64,000 nucleotides of DNA from contig KN834788.1 of the NCBI GenBank assembly GCA_000827265.1, forward strand, positions 186,001 to 250,000, given 5' to 3'. The position numbers and the translations under genes were made by a program. Numbering within the stretch: position 1 is the first letter of the stretch; each line of letters opens with the position of its first letter. Below, one piece after another: positions 1 to 11,741 of the stretch. The notes beneath the pieces were generated by a model. That model worked only from the letters and a program-made list of their open reading frames with translations. It had not been told where the DNA came from and made no database searches. This DNA is from Collybiopsis luxurians FD-317 M1. Lineage: Eukaryota > Basidiomycota > Agaricomycetes > Agaricales > Omphalotaceae.

Positions 1-1239
1 GTTTAGTGCTCTGGAGGCCTTGCACAGAGCTCGCCTTGTACAAGTCATGTATGCAAAACCTCTCACAGACTGTAGGGCTTGGCTGGGTGGAGTTGTCTAT
101 GATTCTTTCAGATGGAAGCCAGGGGTGTTCAATTGCTGTAGAATTTGTTGTTATTGCATTATTTTGTTTTACGCTGCCTAGTCAACTTGGGACACAGGCA
201 TGTGATGGATCCAATGTCTGACATACACTCAGGCAAAGTAGGCATGTCTTTGGAACCATTTCTTAAAACCCTCATTCATTTCTTCCAGTGCAGTTGTCCT
301 CAAATCAATGGCCCCTCCCAATATGGAAGCAAAGCTTTGTTTGAAACTCAATGGCCTTCCTGAAACTTGCCACTGTCTAAACCAGCTGGATTCCAATGAT
401 GAAGATCTTCTAGTTCATATTCTGGTACAATGTCAGAAGCTGTGTATCTGTTGTGTGGCAGACCTCACTGCAGCAAAAGGGGCCATCAGGTATTTATCTT
501 GAACTATATGGGAGACATGATTTAACTTGATTATTCTTCACCAAAGCTTCACCTCCATTCTTTCATTCAAAGCTGTAATGTTGAGCTCACTCTGGAGAGG
601 CAATGTTTGATTAGGGGTGTTGCATGCAAGTATGCACCTGGTAGCACAGCCTTTCCCAAAGAGGCTTTTCTGAATCTCAATGGCTTTCTCAAAGTGGATC
701 AGAAGTTGAGGGGGGATTGGGCAGCCAATAGGGCCAATATCATAGCAGCAGTTTCTAAAGAAAAGCAGGGAAACTAGGTGAGTAGTTTCTCATTCTTCTC
801 ATGCCAGGAGTCTGGTCTAACACAGTGCATAGTACAATTTCAAATGTTGTGAATTGAGCTACATCTGTTGCCACTTGAAATCTTGTGGAGTGTGATATGG
901 GCCCTACTTTGAGTGAAAATCTCTCCTGCAAAGTTATTATTGGTCCCTTGTCAGTTGCTTCTTGCTGCTCTAGCTGTGTTAAATCCCACATCAACTGGTA
1001 TCTGCATTATTTTGGACAAGATGTCCCAAGGCTGCAGCCAGTCCTATGTCACATTCTCATTCTCTTTTTTTTTGATTGTGGAACAGATGCAATGTGTTTC
1101 AGATGGGGCTCACCTTGCAAGATTTTCTGACAGAGGCTGCAGCTTGTCCTATACATTGCCTCAGCATCAACATCACATTTTCTTTTTACTTTGTTTATCC
1201 AGGATTATCTGGCCACATTTTCTTCCTTCCATCTCTACT
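1..1239. other. No recognisable gene; decayed intergenic DNA
   Basis: Only short, overlapping reading frames on both strands, none with a motif I recognise. Stretches such as 308-502 (+) encode Cys/Leu-rich peptides without family features. The last part runs into the decayed gene copy that becomes recognisable from about 1240, so some upstream exon sequence may be hidden here. Confidence 0.5.
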
Positions 1240-2540
1240 TCTGCTGCCATGCCACAACCTTATTGAGGTGGACATTCAAAAAATACTGCCAGTGTTCCTG
1301 CAAATGTCAGACCTGCTACCCAAAATGTACCTCCTCCTCCACCCTACTCCACTAATCCTGCACCTGGAGAAACCTTAATGAACATGGTTGCTCGGCCTGC
1401 ACCAGCACTAACAATGATACCCACAGGAAATCTACTGCCTCAGTACCTGCTGACACTGTCCAACATCCTGCATTGAATCCTTCCAATGATGCTGCTCCAG
1501 GGAAATGTTGTTCCAATGCTCAGTCTGATTACAATGACAGTCTACAGAAGGTCATTGCTAAGGTGTATCTGCCCAAGTGGGAGAAGAAAGTCCTGGAACT
1601 TCATACCAATTCTAATGGAAACATCAGTGTCAAAGGAGGTGGCCAGAATTTCAAGTTAGCAGAATATCAAAAGAGATTGGTTGATAAAATTTTTTTGTTG
1701 GTAAGGGATTGAAAGACCCCATTTGAGAATATCACTACCAAGTTTGACCTGACCCAAGCAAATGCAAATATCCAGGTAAGCTCTGTGTCACAATTTGACT
1801 AGCAATGCTGATGATTTTTACAGGCAATCAACCAAGTTTTAATCATGTCCATGTTACAATGCAATGAGACAGAAAATTAAAGGGCCAGGTGCAGCACCAG
1901 TCTTGTCTCAGGAGGCCTTGTACAAGCTCATCAATGAGGTGCTTGCTGTATTGGTGCCTAAACTCCACACCAACTATTTGAGCAGGAGAACAGGGAGGCT
2001 GCAATAATGGAGATGAACAGAGTCAGTACAAAGTTCAAGACTGCAGCAAAGGCACTCTGGGATGGGCTCCCAGAGCTGGAAAAAAGGATTCAAAAATTTT
2101 AACATTGCTGCAAATCAAGAGCAGCTGGCTCCAGCACTGTTGGTCCTTTTGGATCCTTTGGGTTGGTCTAAGAGGGTAGGTGGGATGGAGACAATGCTTG
2201 TTCTGTGTTTGTGCACTTCAGAGGGAGATATCAGATACATTCAATGCTTTCTTTCTTTGTGTCTGTCTTTTTGTGATAATAGATTCTTAGCATTGTGGCG
2301 GGTACTGCTAGAGAAGATTATCAGGTGATAAAATTCAAGGATTTTCAGGAGGGAGTAGTCGAGCCATTCAAGGAATGGTTGGATTCAGTCCTACCCCAAA
2401 GATTGCACTGTAGTGACTTGATATACAACCAAGAGGGATTGCTGATATTTCCACATATTGAGTTGGATGAAGCAACTGGTGATCAGGTGAATGAATTTTT
2501 AGTTGAGTATCTGGAAACATATTCACATTCAACATGATTG
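1240..2540 (+). pseudogene. Decayed paralogue of the uncharacterised gene at 60.9-63.0 kb
   Basis: Successive blocks, in the same order and orientation relative to the gene, match the better copy on the minus strand at 60948-63020. A Pro-rich leader (VPPPPPYS, about 1325) corresponds to HSPPPSYHS. KVYLPKWEKKVLELHTNS (about 1560-1615) corresponds to CVYIPQYEKAVLEHNS. FNHVHVTMQ (about 1840) corresponds to FMNYRHNVMK. ALWDGLPELEKR (about 2050-2085) corresponds to ELWNKLTDKEKN. VVEPFKEWLDSVLP (about 2355-2396) corresponds to FIGPFEQWADKSLP, followed by FPHIEL versus FPAVDL. The frame is broken by stops (for example after LLVRD at 1709-1711) and frameshifts, so no single protein can be made. Function of the family is unknown to me; the KELW..L...EK block is only loosely reminiscent of an HMG-box-like helix. 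Confidence 0.75.
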
Positions 2541-3278
2541 CAGAACAAATCTAATTGTTGGATATTTGTTAGGACCTGCCTCAAATTACCTACCAATTCT
2601 GTCATTTCACTTATTCTTTTACTGTTTCCTACTAATTCAACTTCTAGCTAATATGTTCACACATTATATCAACAACAAATACATAGACTAAAGCCTCAGA
2701 CATGGCATTTGCAGGCATAAATGTCAAAAGGATGCATCAATCAATCCAAGTGTACATCCTTGTTGAAAACTAACCAGCTGGACCACTCACTCAGTATGCA
2801 AGCTTCTGCAGCCACATTGGCATTTATACATCCCCAATGCCAGTGGCTTATAGTTGTTGATCAGTATATACAATGCAAAACAGTATATAAACTGCTGGGA
2901 TTCCTATAGAACCCCAGCTCAGATATTTTGTCATAACTACTTGTCTGAATTTACTTTTTCTTTTCTTCCTTTTTTGCTCTCAAAGTTGTTGACAACAACC
3001 TCTGCAACTTATCTACAGCTCTAGTTACCATCTATAACAGTGTCTATCATAGCTACTACACTGTAGACACCACCATTTTTGTTGTAATCATATTAACTAC
3101 TGAATACAACCACAACTTTTTGTTAACAATTGCTCACACATTTGAGCTCATTACTATGCCATTGTCTACACAAAATGACATAGGAATTAGTTAGTCAAAA
3201 TACCAATTACTGAATACAATCAACTACATAAGTTCAGGACAAGGTCATAACATAATATCTGAGCTTGTTTTCTAGACA
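2541..3278. other. Intergenic; no gene and no LTR identified
   Basis: AT-rich sequence between the decayed gene copy and the first retrotransposon. A 5' LTR for the downstream element would be expected here, but I found no stretch repeated after 10.9 kb and no convincing TG..CA boundaries. Confidence 0.5.
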
Positions 3279-5249
3279 ATGGCTACAAGCACAGAAATTC
3301 AAAACAAAACTGAAACAGATTTCCAAACTAACAATGAAGGGGACCAACCCAGTACCTCTGCCGCTTTCCATGTCTACACCCCTAGTGACTGGTGGTACTT
3401 GCAGAATCCTCATGCATCATGTACACCTGAACCAAACAGTTTGAACCAATGTCAAAGCTCCAGCACCAGGGGCATCAAACATTCAAACCAACTTCTGTAC
3501 AACCATGAACAGCAAGTGACAAGCCCATTGAGAACTGTCAAACTGACACAGGGGAACAGGGACACTGGTGTAGTGAACCCAATGCATAGCCAACCTACTA
3601 CACCACACAACTGTATAAATCAACCTAAGAACCCATTGGGACCAACTTCAACAGAATTCAAGGGTTTGGACAAAGCTGGCCAGACAACACAGCTGGAAAC
3701 ACCTCCCCCACTGAATCCATGGAATGGACAGTCTCCTCTGTGGAAATGAAGGAGCTTTGGGCAAATGGAACACAGGGGGAGGCGCAAGGGTTGGCATCAC
3801 AAATTGAACCCTTCTTGATCATACCCCATAATGGATCACAGGGAATAATGTTGTCAGCTGTAAGACAGATTGAACTGATAGACTCAAGAGAGATGCATAG
3901 GGAACCCTTGAGAGATGTGACCTCAACAAGAATCCAGGAAGTTGGGCTAAGAGAAACTCATTGTCAACCTCTTACACAACCAAACTACCAATGCAATGCA
4001 AGTACTCACTGTAGGCTCATAGAGGATATTTTTGCTGACCAGACCTTCAACTTGCTGGAAGTGATAAGAAGGGGACAAGTCAGTATGCCACCACCTCCAA
4101 CCCAAGGATATGACACTGACAAGCATATTTTCATACAAAATGTGTACAAATGATTGAGGAGGTTAATGGAGGGGCTGGGAATTACGAGTACATGGAATGA
4201 AATGAAATGCCGAGTTTTTGAGATGGTGAATTCCGTGCCTGATCCTAGACAGGCAATTTTGTATTAGTCTCATAATATTGATTACTCAAACTAAATGGTG
4301 GATATGGTATAACTATCATGGGATTATATTGCAATTGAAATTCCAAGGCTTTGACGGCATATGAGAAGATCCGGTCCAATGGAACTGAGCTACATTAAGG
4401 TGGGATTGCATTTTGTGATGTCATATAACCTGTGCTCATCATTTCACAGCTTTGACGGCATATGAGAAGATGTATGCTGGGCACGAGTCCCTGCCATGCG
4501 GCAGCATTGGCCCATTACTAATGGCAGGGCATCAAGTAGTAGATGACATAGGGATGTCTGAGGGTGATTGAGTCCAATTAGTACAAAGGTTAGATTGATT
4601 GACAGGGATGGAGATGCCTACTGATATTCAAGCACTCTTTAAACAAGACCCTGACCTACTACATGAATTTGATGGGCTAAGGAGATTGGTAAACAGCCAG
4701 ATTATACAGCAAGTCTATCCAGATAGAGATTACTCGGATTGGCAAAAGACAATGGCTGAATGAATCAAGGAGGTAAAAAATAAGAGGAGAAGGCTCAAAA
4801 GCCTGTCCACAATGTCATTCACTAGTACCTTGGTGTCAAACAAATTGGAAATTGAGTCTACAAGTGAAAAAGGGCATGAACAAGCAAAGGCCATTAAAGA
4901 TATGAGGGTGGAAGAACTAGTAGCAATAGTAAGAAATCTACATAATACCCTATATTCTGTTCCCAAGTAACTGCCATAACCCCACCAAACAAAATTCTGG
5001 AGTCCAAGGTCCAGACAGCAACTGAGAAGAAGGAATGGCTGAGGAGGTGAAAGAGGGGAATACAGAGAACTTTGTAATGGCACAAGAAGCTGCAAGTACC
5101 CTGGGAAGTTTTCACCAGGAATGGGACATAGAATGTGAAGAGTACTGATTCATGTCTACTCCTGTTGTAGCAGAAAAACCAGTTGAGGAGGAAGACACTA
5201 GAGGTGGAGGGGAAAGGGACAAAGTGGAATGTGGTAACCATATCACCTC
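3279..5249 (+). pseudogene. Ty3-1 Gag N-terminal leader, broken
   Basis: Three blocks of likely Gag leader. 3279-3749 starts MATSTEIQNKTETDFQ and is rich in Ser/Thr/Asn/Gln. 3719-4153 continues after a frameshift. Around 4610-4970, peptides such as DIQALFKQDPDLLHEFDGLR and a Lys/Arg-rich stretch are interrupted by TGA and TAA. Such low-complexity leaders ahead of the capsid are seen in Ty3-2 as well (37903-39131). No enzymatic function is suggested. The assignment rests on position and composition rather than on a recognised domain. A 23-bp direct repeat (4348-4370 and 4449-4471) interrupts the segment. Confidence 0.55.
4348..4471. repeat. 23-bp exact direct repeat, 101-bp period
   Basis: The sequence beginning GCTTTGACGGCATATGAGAA occurs at 4348-4370 and again at 4449-4471 with no mismatch. 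Flanking sequence is not obviously duplicated. It sits in the decayed Gag leader of Ty3-1. Confidence 0.85.
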
Positions 5250-6689
5250 ATGAGGTCCAAGCACAGGATCAGGTCAGAAGGAATTCAATCTATGATCAAC
5301 AGTACTCCTGATCAACCCAAAAATGATAGTGACAAAAGAATTCAGAGGTGGAAGGCAAAAGGTAAGTTTAAAACTTCTTCAATTGAATCTAATAATCTAC
5401 AGGAGATATTGGAACACAACAAGGGCAAAGGGGAAAAGAAAAAATCCCCTATGCCTTTCACTCATCAACCAAGCCTCCAACCAAGGCTATTGGATATGAC
5501 ACAGCTTGCTTACTTACTGGCAAGAAACAATTCACATAACCATCAAACCCTCTCTGCTATATTCAAGCCAAGAACTAACCCAAGACCAGCAGTATCAACT
5601 AATATGGGTAGTAATTATCTACATGAGACACCACATGGAAGATTAAATGATTTGGGATGGAGAAATCAGGGAGAGTTGGAGAGTTGGAGAAATGAAGGAG
5701 GGAGAATTAAATCTCTTTCCCCCCATATGCTAGCAACTGGAACATGTACAGGATCTCAGGGGACACTGGGTCCACCAGGACCACAAGGACCACAAGCACC
5801 TCAGGGTCCACAGGGTCCACAGGGTCCACAAGGACATCATGGGTTGGAGGGACCACCAGGATGGGGAATCCCTATGCCTGGACCCCCAGGACCACAGGGA
5901 CCTATTGGAGAATTGAATCGCAATGGAAATAAAAATCAAGAGGAAAAAGATGCCATAGCATGTGAGTCAAAACTAGAAATATGGAAACCAGATCCATTTG
6001 ATGGGAGCAACAGGAAGGCATGGTGGACTTTTATTTCAGACTGTTATTGGATGTTCACAGCTAAGCCAACAATATATAGAACAGATAATGCCAAGGTAAC
6101 TTATGCTGCCCCTTGGCTCACAGGAGCAGCAGGAAGGTACTATCAGAATCTGTCAGAAAGAGAAATCCAAAATTATGAGTATGTACCTGCAATACATGAA
6201 TGGAGCTCCTTCCTCCAAAGGTTTGGAACACTCTTTGGCCTACATGATGAGCAACTTCATGCTCAATCCTCTCTTGAAACTGTAATACAACAAAATGGTG
6301 AAGTATTTGCTGATTTCCTTGTACAATTCCAAGACATAGCAAGTAAAACTAAATACAATGAAGAGGCACTACAGTGGAGGATGATTAAACAAATATGCCG
6401 AGACTTGCACAGTCAACTTACTCTGGTAGGAAGAATCCCAGAGACTTTGGAAGGTTTGACACATAGATTAATAGAGTTGGATGGGGCCAGAGAGGCTTTT
6501 GTTGAGGCAGGAATAGCACCATCATACAACAATTGGATGGTAGATAATAATCCCAACCAGGGGAGCAGGGGAAAAGAGAAGGGAACCAAACAATTCAGCC
6601 TCCAGACCATACAACAAAAACTATCAACAGGGGCAGAATCCAACACCCAAACCCAGACAACCTGCACAAGGGCAAACCACCTTCACTAA
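5250..6689 (+). pseudogene. Ty3-1 Gag with collagen-like Gly-Pro-Gln repeats and capsid domain
   Basis: An open frame of 479 codons. Residues about 165-225 form a collagen-like tract of Gly-X-Y triplets ([15 protein letters not shown], then GPPGWG and [11 protein letters not shown]). It is followed by a retrotransposon capsid-like region starting at [15 protein letters not shown] (about residue 245), with [18 protein letters not shown] and [10 protein letters not shown]. It would form the virus-like particle shell. The frame ends just before the zinc knuckle, which continues in another frame at 6694, so a frameshift separates them. The same collagen-like tract plus PFDGS capsid occurs in Ty3-2. 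The Gly-X-Y run is the unusual feature; whether it trimerises is unknown. Confidence 0.85.
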
Positions 6690-6693
6690 CCCA

Positions 6694-7014
6694 TTGACAC
6701 CTGAAGAAAAAGAGTGTAGAAGGGTACAGAAGTTATGTTATGAGTGTGGAAAGCCAGGGCATTATGGACAGAACTGTGAAGAGAAAGGGAAGACTAATGC
6801 AACATTACATGGTGTTGAAATAAATGAAGAAGGATGTATATGTGAGAATTGCCTGGAAGGTGAACCTGAATATGAAAAACAAGAAGTAGAGAATGAGACA
6901 GCATATGGATGTGCAGCTTTCAGGTTAAATGATGAATGTGATGAAGAGGTTAGATTGCTACTAGAAATTGAGGGTGAGAATACTCTCAAGACCATGGAAT
7001 TGGAAAAAGACTAG
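6694..7014 (+). pseudogene. Ty3-1 nucleocapsid zinc knuckle
   Basis: Contains CYECGKPGHYGQNC, a perfect CX2CX4HX4C zinc knuckle (about 6736-6777), the RNA-binding signature of retroelement nucleocapsids. It is followed by an acidic tail (EEGCICENCLEGEPEYEK). The frame is displaced from the preceding Gag and from the following protease, so the original polyprotein is broken on both sides. Confidence 0.9.
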
Positions 7015-7022
7015 TCAGCTCA

Positions 7023-8020
7023 ATGAACCAAGCATTGAGTCTGACAAATCTTCACTTGGAAACACTAAGAGGAATACCAGGTGGTGTACCCTCAATAAAC
7101 TCCAAGGCAGATCAGTCCTTTATAATCAATACCAGACTGTGGGTAGATCTGAATAAGGAAATACCAACATTAATTGACTCTGGCACCTCAAAATCATTTA
7201 TTGATGCAAATCTAGCAGCAAAGTACCCACAGAATGTTTGTAAACTCAAAAAGTCTATTCCACTGACCTTGTTTGATGGAAATTCTACATCCTCTGGAAA
7301 CATTACACATAAGTTTATCACTAATTTGATTTTTGAAGATGGTACAGAAACTAGGGAGGAGTTATTAATAACACAACTACACCTATCAGCAAGTATAGTA
7401 CTAGGACTACCATGGCTAAGAAGGCATAACCCAGCCATTGATTGGAAAGGGCTCACAATGACTTTCAATGGAGCTACCCTTGGGGCAGCAATTGCCTATA
7501 AAATACCTACCCCATTCATAGATCAATGGGGCGATGGGCAAGGAAAGGAACTCCCAGATCCAGAAGAGAGGACAGAAGACAGAGTAGAGCTAAGTTTAAT
7601 TGGAGCTGAAGGATTTAGGAATCTCATGCAAAATAGGTATAAGACCTATGTTCTTTATGTCCAACCCATAGGAAGGGAAACCCTGTCACTTAGGGGAACA
7701 GTTAATGAAGATTCCAAGATCTCTGGAGTGGGAGATAAAGATGAAACCCATGAGGCCATGAGAAGACATATACCTGAAGCATATCACAAATTTGTTAAAG
7801 TATTTTCATCTGAGGAGGCCACCAGGTTAGCAAAGCACAGGAGCTATGATATCAAGATTGAAACTGAAGATAACCAACTGCCGCCTATAGGAAAACTGTA
7901 CAACATGTCCAAAACAGAGTTGAAAGCCCTAAAAACTTATATTGATGATATGGTATCAAAAGGTTTCATAAGATCATCCAATTCACTTATAGGGGCTCAG
8001 TTCCAGTGCTCTTTGCAAAA
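7023..8020 (+). pseudogene. Ty3-1 aspartic protease and start of reverse transcriptase
   Basis: The protease active site LIDSGTSKSFIDANLA (D-S-G, about 7172-7220) is intact, as is the downstream flap/core signature IVLGLPWLRRHNPAIDW. The same frame then enters the N-terminal part of reverse transcriptase: YDIKIETEDNQLPPIGKLYN and DDMVSKGFIRSSNS. Near 8000 the expected GAPVPVLF reads GAQFQCSL because a base is missing, so the frame leaves the RT and ends at 8054. The RT resumes in another frame from 8006. Confidence 0.9.
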
Positions 8021-8784
8021 AAAAAGGATGGGGGTCTACGGCTATGTGTACTAGACTACAGGGCCCTCAATAAGCTTACAAAAGAAGATTGCTACCCACT
8101 ACCATTGATAGAGAACTTGATAGATCAGTTAAAAAGTGCCAAAATCTACTCTAAAACTGATCTAAGGGATGGGTACTACAACATAAGGGTTGCCAAGGAT
8201 CATGAATGGAAAACTGCTTTCCAAACAAGGTATGGGTCATATGAATATCTTGTTATGCCCTTTGGGCTAACCAGTGCCCCTGCTGTTTTTCAACACTTTA
8301 TGAATGATTTGTTCCATGATATGGTTGATCAGTTTGTCATAGTTTACTTGGATGACATCCTCATCTACTCAGAGAATGAAGTTCAACATAAAGAATATGT
8401 TAGAAGAGTATTACAAAGACTGGAAGAAAATGAATTACATGCCAAACCACAGAAGTGCAGCTTCCACACCCAATTGGTGGGATATTTGGGGGTAATTATC
8501 ACACCTGAAGGAATATTTATGGATCCCTCCAAAATACAGGTAATAATGGACTGGCCACAGCCAAAGACAGTAAAGCAACTTCAATCATTTTTAGGTTTTG
8601 CTAATTTTGATAGGGAATTTGTTGATAATTACTCAGGTATTGTGAAACCACTAACTAGATTAAGAGAAAAAACCAAACATGGGAATGGACTTCAGAATGT
8701 GAAACAGTATTCCAATTACTTAAGGAAGCATTTCAAGAAGCACCAATAAGAAGACATTTTGATGTCAACTCTCCCATCATACTA
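8006..8784 (+). pseudogene. Ty3-1 reverse transcriptase core
   Basis: Begins in LFAKKKDGGLRLCV and contains the RT palm motifs in order: DYRALNKLT, KTDLRDGYYNIRV, FQTRYGSYEYLVMPFGLTSA and the catalytic YLDDILIYS (about 8345-8371), then the thumb/connection LGVIITPEGI and LQSFLGFANF. The catalytic aspartates are intact. A frameshift after TRLREK (about 8675) moves the coding frame. In the new frame coding continues through EAFQEAPIRRHFDVNS up to the solo LTR insertion at 8785. Confidence 0.93.
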
Positions 8785-8993
8785 TGTTGAGAATGTGCGA
8801 GAAGGTACTTACACATTCTAGGAGCGACTCAAGCAGTGCTCCATTGTTTTCTTAGTAATCTCTTTAAGTATTATCGAAATTAGTAGAATATTCTAGAAGT
8901 AATTACTCTAGGTATAAAAGATGTATGTAGAGTAGCTAAACAATAAGAAGTTTCACTATTCCTGAAGTACTTGCCATAACCTTTTTCTCAACA
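8785..8993. mobile_element. Solo LTR with 5-bp target duplication, inserted between RT and RNase H
   Basis: A 209-bp unit starts TGTTGAGAA and ends TTCTCAACA (9-bp perfect inverted termini, TG..CA). It is bordered on both sides by TACTA (8780-8784 and 8994-8998). Removing the unit and one TACTA restores an open frame across the site (PIIL joined to ECDASDYA), which proves the insertion. A TATA-like GGTATAAAAG lies at 8911-8920. No internal retrotransposon domain is present, so this is the product of LTR-LTR recombination. The family (Copia or Gypsy) is not determined. Confidence 0.95.
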
Positions 8994-8998
8994 TACTA

Positions 8999-9581
8999 GA
9001 ATGTGATGCCTCAGACTATGCAATTGCAGCAATATTATCCCAAATGGATGCAGAAACAAAGAAGCTACACCCAATTGCATTCTATGCAAGATCAATGGGA
9101 GTATCTGAACTGAACTATGATATATACAACAAAGAGCTGTTGGCAATTGTGGAGGCTTTCAAACACTGGAGGGCCTACTTGGAAGGAGCCAGAAACACCA
9201 TCCAAGTATACTCCGACCACAACAACCTACAATTTTTTACCACCACCAAACAACTAAGCTGAAGACAGGCAAGATGGTCTGAATTCTTATCTGGCTTTGA
9301 TTTTTGTTATAAACTATCAACCAGGTAGATTAGGAGGGAAGCCAGATGCACTAACAAGGGCAGATGTATACCCAAAGAAATTCACTTTGGAAGAGGCAAA
9401 CAAGATGAATAATAAAATCTTAATCAGACCAGAACAGCTCTTGGCAACTCAAATACTAAATGAAGATCTACAGCTAAACAAAATAAGAAAGACACCAAGT
9501 GACAATTACATCACCAAGCACTACAGGAAATACAGAAGGGTCAAACAGGAGAATTCCTTCTGGAAGGGGGCTTACTCTTAA
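8999..9581 (+). pseudogene. Ty3-1 RNase H domain and linker to integrase
   Basis: Starts directly after the solo LTR duplication with [15 protein letters not shown], the RNase H first-strand motif. It then has [27 protein letters not shown] and [10 protein letters not shown], all typical of Ty3/Gypsy RNase H. A stop after TKQLS (9260-9262) and a frame change precede INYQPGRLGGKPDALTRAD, the usual RH-IN connection. The domain would degrade the RNA of the RNA/DNA hybrid during reverse transcription; here it is broken. Confidence 0.9.
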
Positions 9582-10680
9582 AAGGGTGGAAAATATATGT
9601 CCCTGACCATGAAAACCTATGTATAGAGACAATCAAAAATCATCATGATCACAAATTAATAGGACATCCCGGAATCAGAAGGACAGTCCAACTAATAAAC
9701 TGCAGCTATTTCTGGCCAAGACTATGGAAATTAGTGGAAAGTTATGTGAAAGGATGCCACATCTGTAATAGAGCAAAAGCTGTCAGAAAGAGGAAATTAG
9801 GGTTTCTAAAACCCCTACCTGTAGGAGAAAGATCATGGGCATCTATTTCTATTGACCATATTGTTGGATTACCAGAATCAAATGGGTGTGATACAATCAT
9901 GGTATCAGTTTGCAGACTTACAAAACAAGCAGTATTTGTGGCCTGCAAAACAATAGACCAAGCAACAGACTTAGCAAAACATTTCATCAAACACATATTC
10001 AGTAAGCATGGTCTACCAATAGATATCATATCAGAGAGAGGGACCCTGTTTATATCTAGTTTCTGGCAAGCACTGTGTAAGTCACTTGACATCCATACAA
10101 ATCTGTCTACAGCCTACCATCCAGAGACAGATGGACAGACTGAGAGGACCAATTAGAGTCTAGAACAATACCTCAGAATATTTGTCAATTATGATCAAAA
10201 TAATTGGGAAGAAATGTTACCATTAGCAGAATTTGTCCACAACAATACACCAAATGCCACCACAGGAATGTCCCCATTCTTTGCAAACAAGGATTATCAC
10301 TCTAGATTAACCATCTCCCTTGAACATATTTCCAATCATGCTGCCCACATAGCTGCCACCAATTTAGTTGAAGTTCATGAATTTCTAAAAGAGCAGATTG
10401 GAAAAGCTAATGAAGAAATTATGAAACAAGCTAATGCCCAAAGGAGAGAGACCCCAAACTGGAAAAAAGGTCAGTATGTTTGGCTGAGTACTGAAAATAT
10501 TTGTGTCAAATGCAAGATGAAAAAACTTGACTGGAAATGACTAGGACCATTTAAAATTGTAAAAAAGGTTTCATACCAGATTGAACTTCCAAAAAATATG
10601 AAAGGAATTCACAACGTCTTTCATGTCAACTTGTTAAAATTACATGAAGATAATAAACTACTTGGGCACAATGCACCACT
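9582..10680 (+). pseudogene. Ty3-1 integrase, catalytic residue altered
   Basis: The HHCC zinc-binding domain is visible (KNHHDHKLIGHPGIRRTV, then GCHICNRAKA). The DDE core follows with the first Asp in SIDHIVGLP, the second position reading ISERGTLF instead of the usual ISDRGTLF, and the final Glu in DGQTERTN. A TAG at 10155-10157 replaces the Gln of TNQS. From 10158 the same protein continues (LAEFVHNNTPNATTGMSPFF, then DYHSRLTI) to about 10540. The D-to-E change and the stop mean it cannot be an active integrase. Confidence 0.9.
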
Positions 10681-10893
10681 GCCACCTCCAATTGAGATAG
10701 AGGGTGATGAAGCAGAGGAAATCCTTGATTTGAGGTACTTCAGTTGAACCCTGAAGTTCCTAGTGTGGTGGGTTGGTTACAGACCAGAAGAAGACTTGTG
10801 GGAGGTACTAGCTAATCTGGACGGAGCTGCGCAAGCAATTAAAGAGTATCAAAATACACATTCTGAAAAGCTGCACACCCCAGAAGAGTGACT
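10681..10893 (+). pseudogene. Ty3-1 C-terminal chromodomain remnant
   Basis: In one frame: PPPIEIEGDEAEEILDLRYF, a TGA at 10744-10746, then FLVWWVGYRPEEDLWEVL and AIKEYQ. This matches the layout of chromodomains carried by chromoviral integrases (V..IL..R......YLVKWKGY....TWE...). Such domains steer integration towards chromatin marks. Two aromatic-cage-like positions (W, Y) survive. The assignment rests on pattern and on its position right after the integrase. Confidence 0.7.
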
Positions 10894-11741
10894 GGTGAGA
10901 ATGAAGGGGTTGGACAAAGAGCCTGGTACACAAATCAACTTGAAAACTTCTAATACTGACTCAAAGGAAACCAACATGAGAAATGATGTTGAACTTGAAA
11001 GACTGTCACATAAACAAAGAATTAGTAGGCAAAGGTCATATATTGGTATCAGCCTACTAAAAAATTAAATAAATAAGCTGTTCAAAAAGTAAAAATGAAG
11101 ATGAGAAGGATTGATTAAAAGAGGAGTAAATTAGCAAATGAAAAATGATGAGTGAAAAGGGAGTATAGAGAAATTAAGGAGCATAACTAGTCAGAAGTAT
11201 GTGAGTAATAATGGGAGGAACAGTACGAGTTTGTTCAAGAATCATAGAAAATCTTGGCATTTGGGAATGGACCATTTACACACTGATCCTCTACCCAACG
11301 AGTGGTTAATTCGATGGCTGAAATAGTCAGGACATTCAATGAGTCACGAACCTTGGGTTTGTGACAACAATGGTTGTGCCAAAAATTGGCACCTGAACCC
11401 ATACCCCTAGTGGTGGAAGTAGCAACAGTAGTGTCAGTTGAGGAAGCTGTAGTCATAGGAATAGCTGTAGTGGATGAGGAACTCTTGACAGGAGAAGGAG
11501 GCAGATCAATGGGACAGTTAGGAAGGGTGGTGAACGCACTACATGCTATGACAGGTCAATGTTGAGCAATACGGGGCAGAAGGACAAGTGAATAGGGAAC
11601 TGAAGTGTTTGAGAGTGCAGCCACAGACACCCAAGGGAACAAATTATCGACAAGTGGAGTGGTAAGAGCACTGTTAAATGGTGAACTAATGGACTAATTA
11701 ATATAAAAAGAAAATGATGTACTGAGGTATATGCCTGGCAA
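10894..11741 (-). other. 3' remnant of Ty3-1; Ser/Thr-rich reading frame on the minus strand
   Basis: Purine-rich plus strand, with no LTR found. On the minus strand 11235-11570 is open and Ser/Thr/Ala-rich (AIPMTTASSTDTTVATSTTR). It lies where Ty3-2 carries its antisense genes, so it may be a relic of the same feature, but no sequence identity was established. Confidence 0.35.

Larger units (their letters stand above)
3279..10900 (+). mobile_element. Ty3-1: degenerate Ty3/Gypsy retrotransposon, chromodomain type
   Basis: Gag leader, collagen-like Gag/capsid, CCHC zinc knuckle, aspartic protease, reverse transcriptase, RNase H, integrase and a C-terminal chromodomain follow one another on the plus strand. 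This gene order (RT-RH before IN) is that of Metaviridae/Ty3-Gypsy. Its proteins resemble those of Ty3-2 (26.2-39.9 kb) closely enough to be one lineage: PFDGS capsid motif, AKPTIY, LTGAA, HHCC integrase. It is dead: frameshifts near 3730, 6690, 8010 and 8680, several stops, an altered integrase catalytic residue, and a solo LTR inserted at 8785-8993. No flanking LTRs were found. Confidence 0.9.

Noticed and set aside
2541..11741. LTR pair for Ty3-1
   Set aside because: No repeated sequence with TG..CA ends could be found on the two sides; the element is probably truncated or too diverged.
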